13,031 bases of DNA from Clostridiales bacterium. Lineage in GTDB: Bacteria > Bacillota > Clostridia > Lutisporales > Lutisporaceae. Where the stretch lies: the NCBI GenBank assembly GCA_012522255.1, contig JAAYKT010000166.1, positions 1 through 13,031 of the forward strand, read 5' to 3'. The translations under genes were made by a program, and so were the position numbers. The notes under the pieces are model-generated. The model was not told the origin of the DNA, made no database searches, and saw only the letters and a list, made by a program, of their open reading frames with translations. Of the stretch, positions 12,383 to 13,031 are shown piece after piece; position 1 is the stretch's first letter, and every line of letters starts with the position of its first letter.

Positions 12383-13031
12383 ATGAAAAAAATCTTCACC
12401 GTGTTGCTGGTATTAGTACTTGCACTTAGCTTGGCTATTACAGGCTGTGCACCAAAAGCGCCCGCACCCGAGAAAGAGGGAGAACCCGCACCTACGGAAG
12501 CAAAGATTTTAAGAACCAATAACTCGAGTGAGCCGGGATCCTTAGACCCGCCATTGGCACAAGGAACTCACGAATCGTGGATACTTGATCACACATTTGA
12601 GGGACTTATGAAAATTGATCCCAGTTTTAAGGTTGTTCACGGTATGGCAAAAGACCATAAGATATCTGACGATAACCTAACATATACTTTTACTTTGAGG
12701 GATGATATAAAATGGTCAAATGGAGACCCCGTTACTGCATACGACTTTGAATATGCTTGGAAGAGAGCCTTGGATCCTGATATGGCATCGGATTATGCTC
12801 ATCAACTATACTATCTAAAAGGCGGAGAGGCTTATAACAGCGGAGAAGGAAGTGTGGATGATGTTCAGGTTAAAGCTCTTGATGATAAGACTTTAGAATG
12901 CACATTAGAAGCTCCTACTGCTTATTTCTTAGAGCTTACTGCATTTTTTACTTTATATCCTGTTAATAAAAAAGTTGCCGAAGCAAATCCTGACTGGGCT
13001 AAAAATGCCGCAACTCACGTATCAAACGGAC
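12383..13031 (+). CDS. Peptide ABC transporter substrate-binding lipoprotein (5' part)
   Basis: The first 216 codons of an extracellular solute-binding protein of family 5 (OppA/DppA type), still open at the window edge. Relatives are around 540 residues, so well over half is missing. It would be anchored outside the membrane and deliver oligopeptides to an Opp-type ABC permease. The N terminus is a lipoprotein signal: two lysines, a hydrophobic stretch and the lipobox ITGC with Cys22 as the predicted lipidated residue. A Pro/Glu/Ala-rich linker (residues 24-40) follows. Family features are NNSSEPGSLDPPLA, HTFEGLMKIDP, then LTYTFTLRDDIKWSNGDPVT and AYDFEYAWKRALDP, typical of peptide-binding members. 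The ATG at 12383 lies eight bases after GGGAG. It follows a terminator and has its own promoter candidates, so it is independent of gatCAB. Permease and ATPase genes, if linked, lie beyond the window. Confidence 0.93.
   Translation, partial: MKKIFTVLLVLVLALSLAITGCAPKAPAPEKEGEPAPTEAKILRTNNSSEPGSLDPPLAQGTHESWILDHTFEGLMKIDPSFKVVHGMAKDHKISDDNLTYTFTLRDDIKWSNGDPVTAYDFEYAWKRALDPDMASDYAHQLYYLKGGEAYNSGEGSVDDVQVKALDDKTLECTLEAPTAYFLELTAFFTLYPVNKKVAEANPDWAKNAATHVSNG

Overview
The window reads as chromosomal DNA of an anaerobic, low-G+C Firmicute of the Clostridia type. The grounds are an A/T-rich third codon position, strong AGGAGG/AGGTGG/GGGGG ribosome binding sites, several TTG and GTG starts, a bacterial 2[4Fe-4S] ferredoxin beside butyrate-type beta-oxidation genes, and the order pcrA-ligA-gatCAB, which resembles the Bacillus subtilis pcrA-ligA...gatCAB region. 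All ten genes seen whole or at their 5' end are on the + strand. I find no tRNA, rRNA, transposase or CRISPR array.

Layout. (1) 1-2203: the tail of an upstream gene, a 68-residue ferredoxin-like protein, crotonase (crt) and 3-hydroxybutyryl-CoA dehydrogenase (hbd), closed by a strong rho-independent terminator. Crt and Hbd catalyse consecutive steps between acetoacetyl-CoA and crotonyl-CoA. (2) 2350-3758: homoserine dehydrogenase with a C-terminal ACT domain, behind its own sigma-A-like promoter. (3) 3771-4712: an EamA/DMT-family membrane transporter, also with its own promoter. (4) 4789-12109: a probable operon of UvrD/PcrA-type helicase, NAD+-dependent DNA ligase and the three GatCAB subunits, closed by a terminator. 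The genes overlap or sit a few tens of bases apart. (5) 12110-13031: a long leader and the first 216 codons of a peptide-binding lipoprotein of the OppA type, cut by the window edge.

The ordinary genes are easy to name; the unexplained signal lies between them. A dispersed repeat of about 75-78 bp occurs in two nearly full copies 12 kb apart (241-315 and 12186-12263). Three shorter or degraded relatives lie at 1211-1258, 2260-2309 and 4721-4749. All five are in the same orientation, each upstream of a gene, and every intergenic gap longer than 100 bp has one. The repeat holds a small dyad with paired base changes between copies and, in the two long copies, a promoter-like -35/-10 pair. It could be a mobile promoter/operator, a structured leader RNA or a MITE-like element. 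I do not recognise it as a named family.

Secondary points: the ferredoxin resembles the N-terminal iron-sulfur extension of some clostridial EtfA proteins and stops just before a repeat copy. The helicase lacks the usual C-terminal PcrA extension. GatB keeps a four-cysteine zinc-type motif that is absent from B. subtilis GatB as I recall it.
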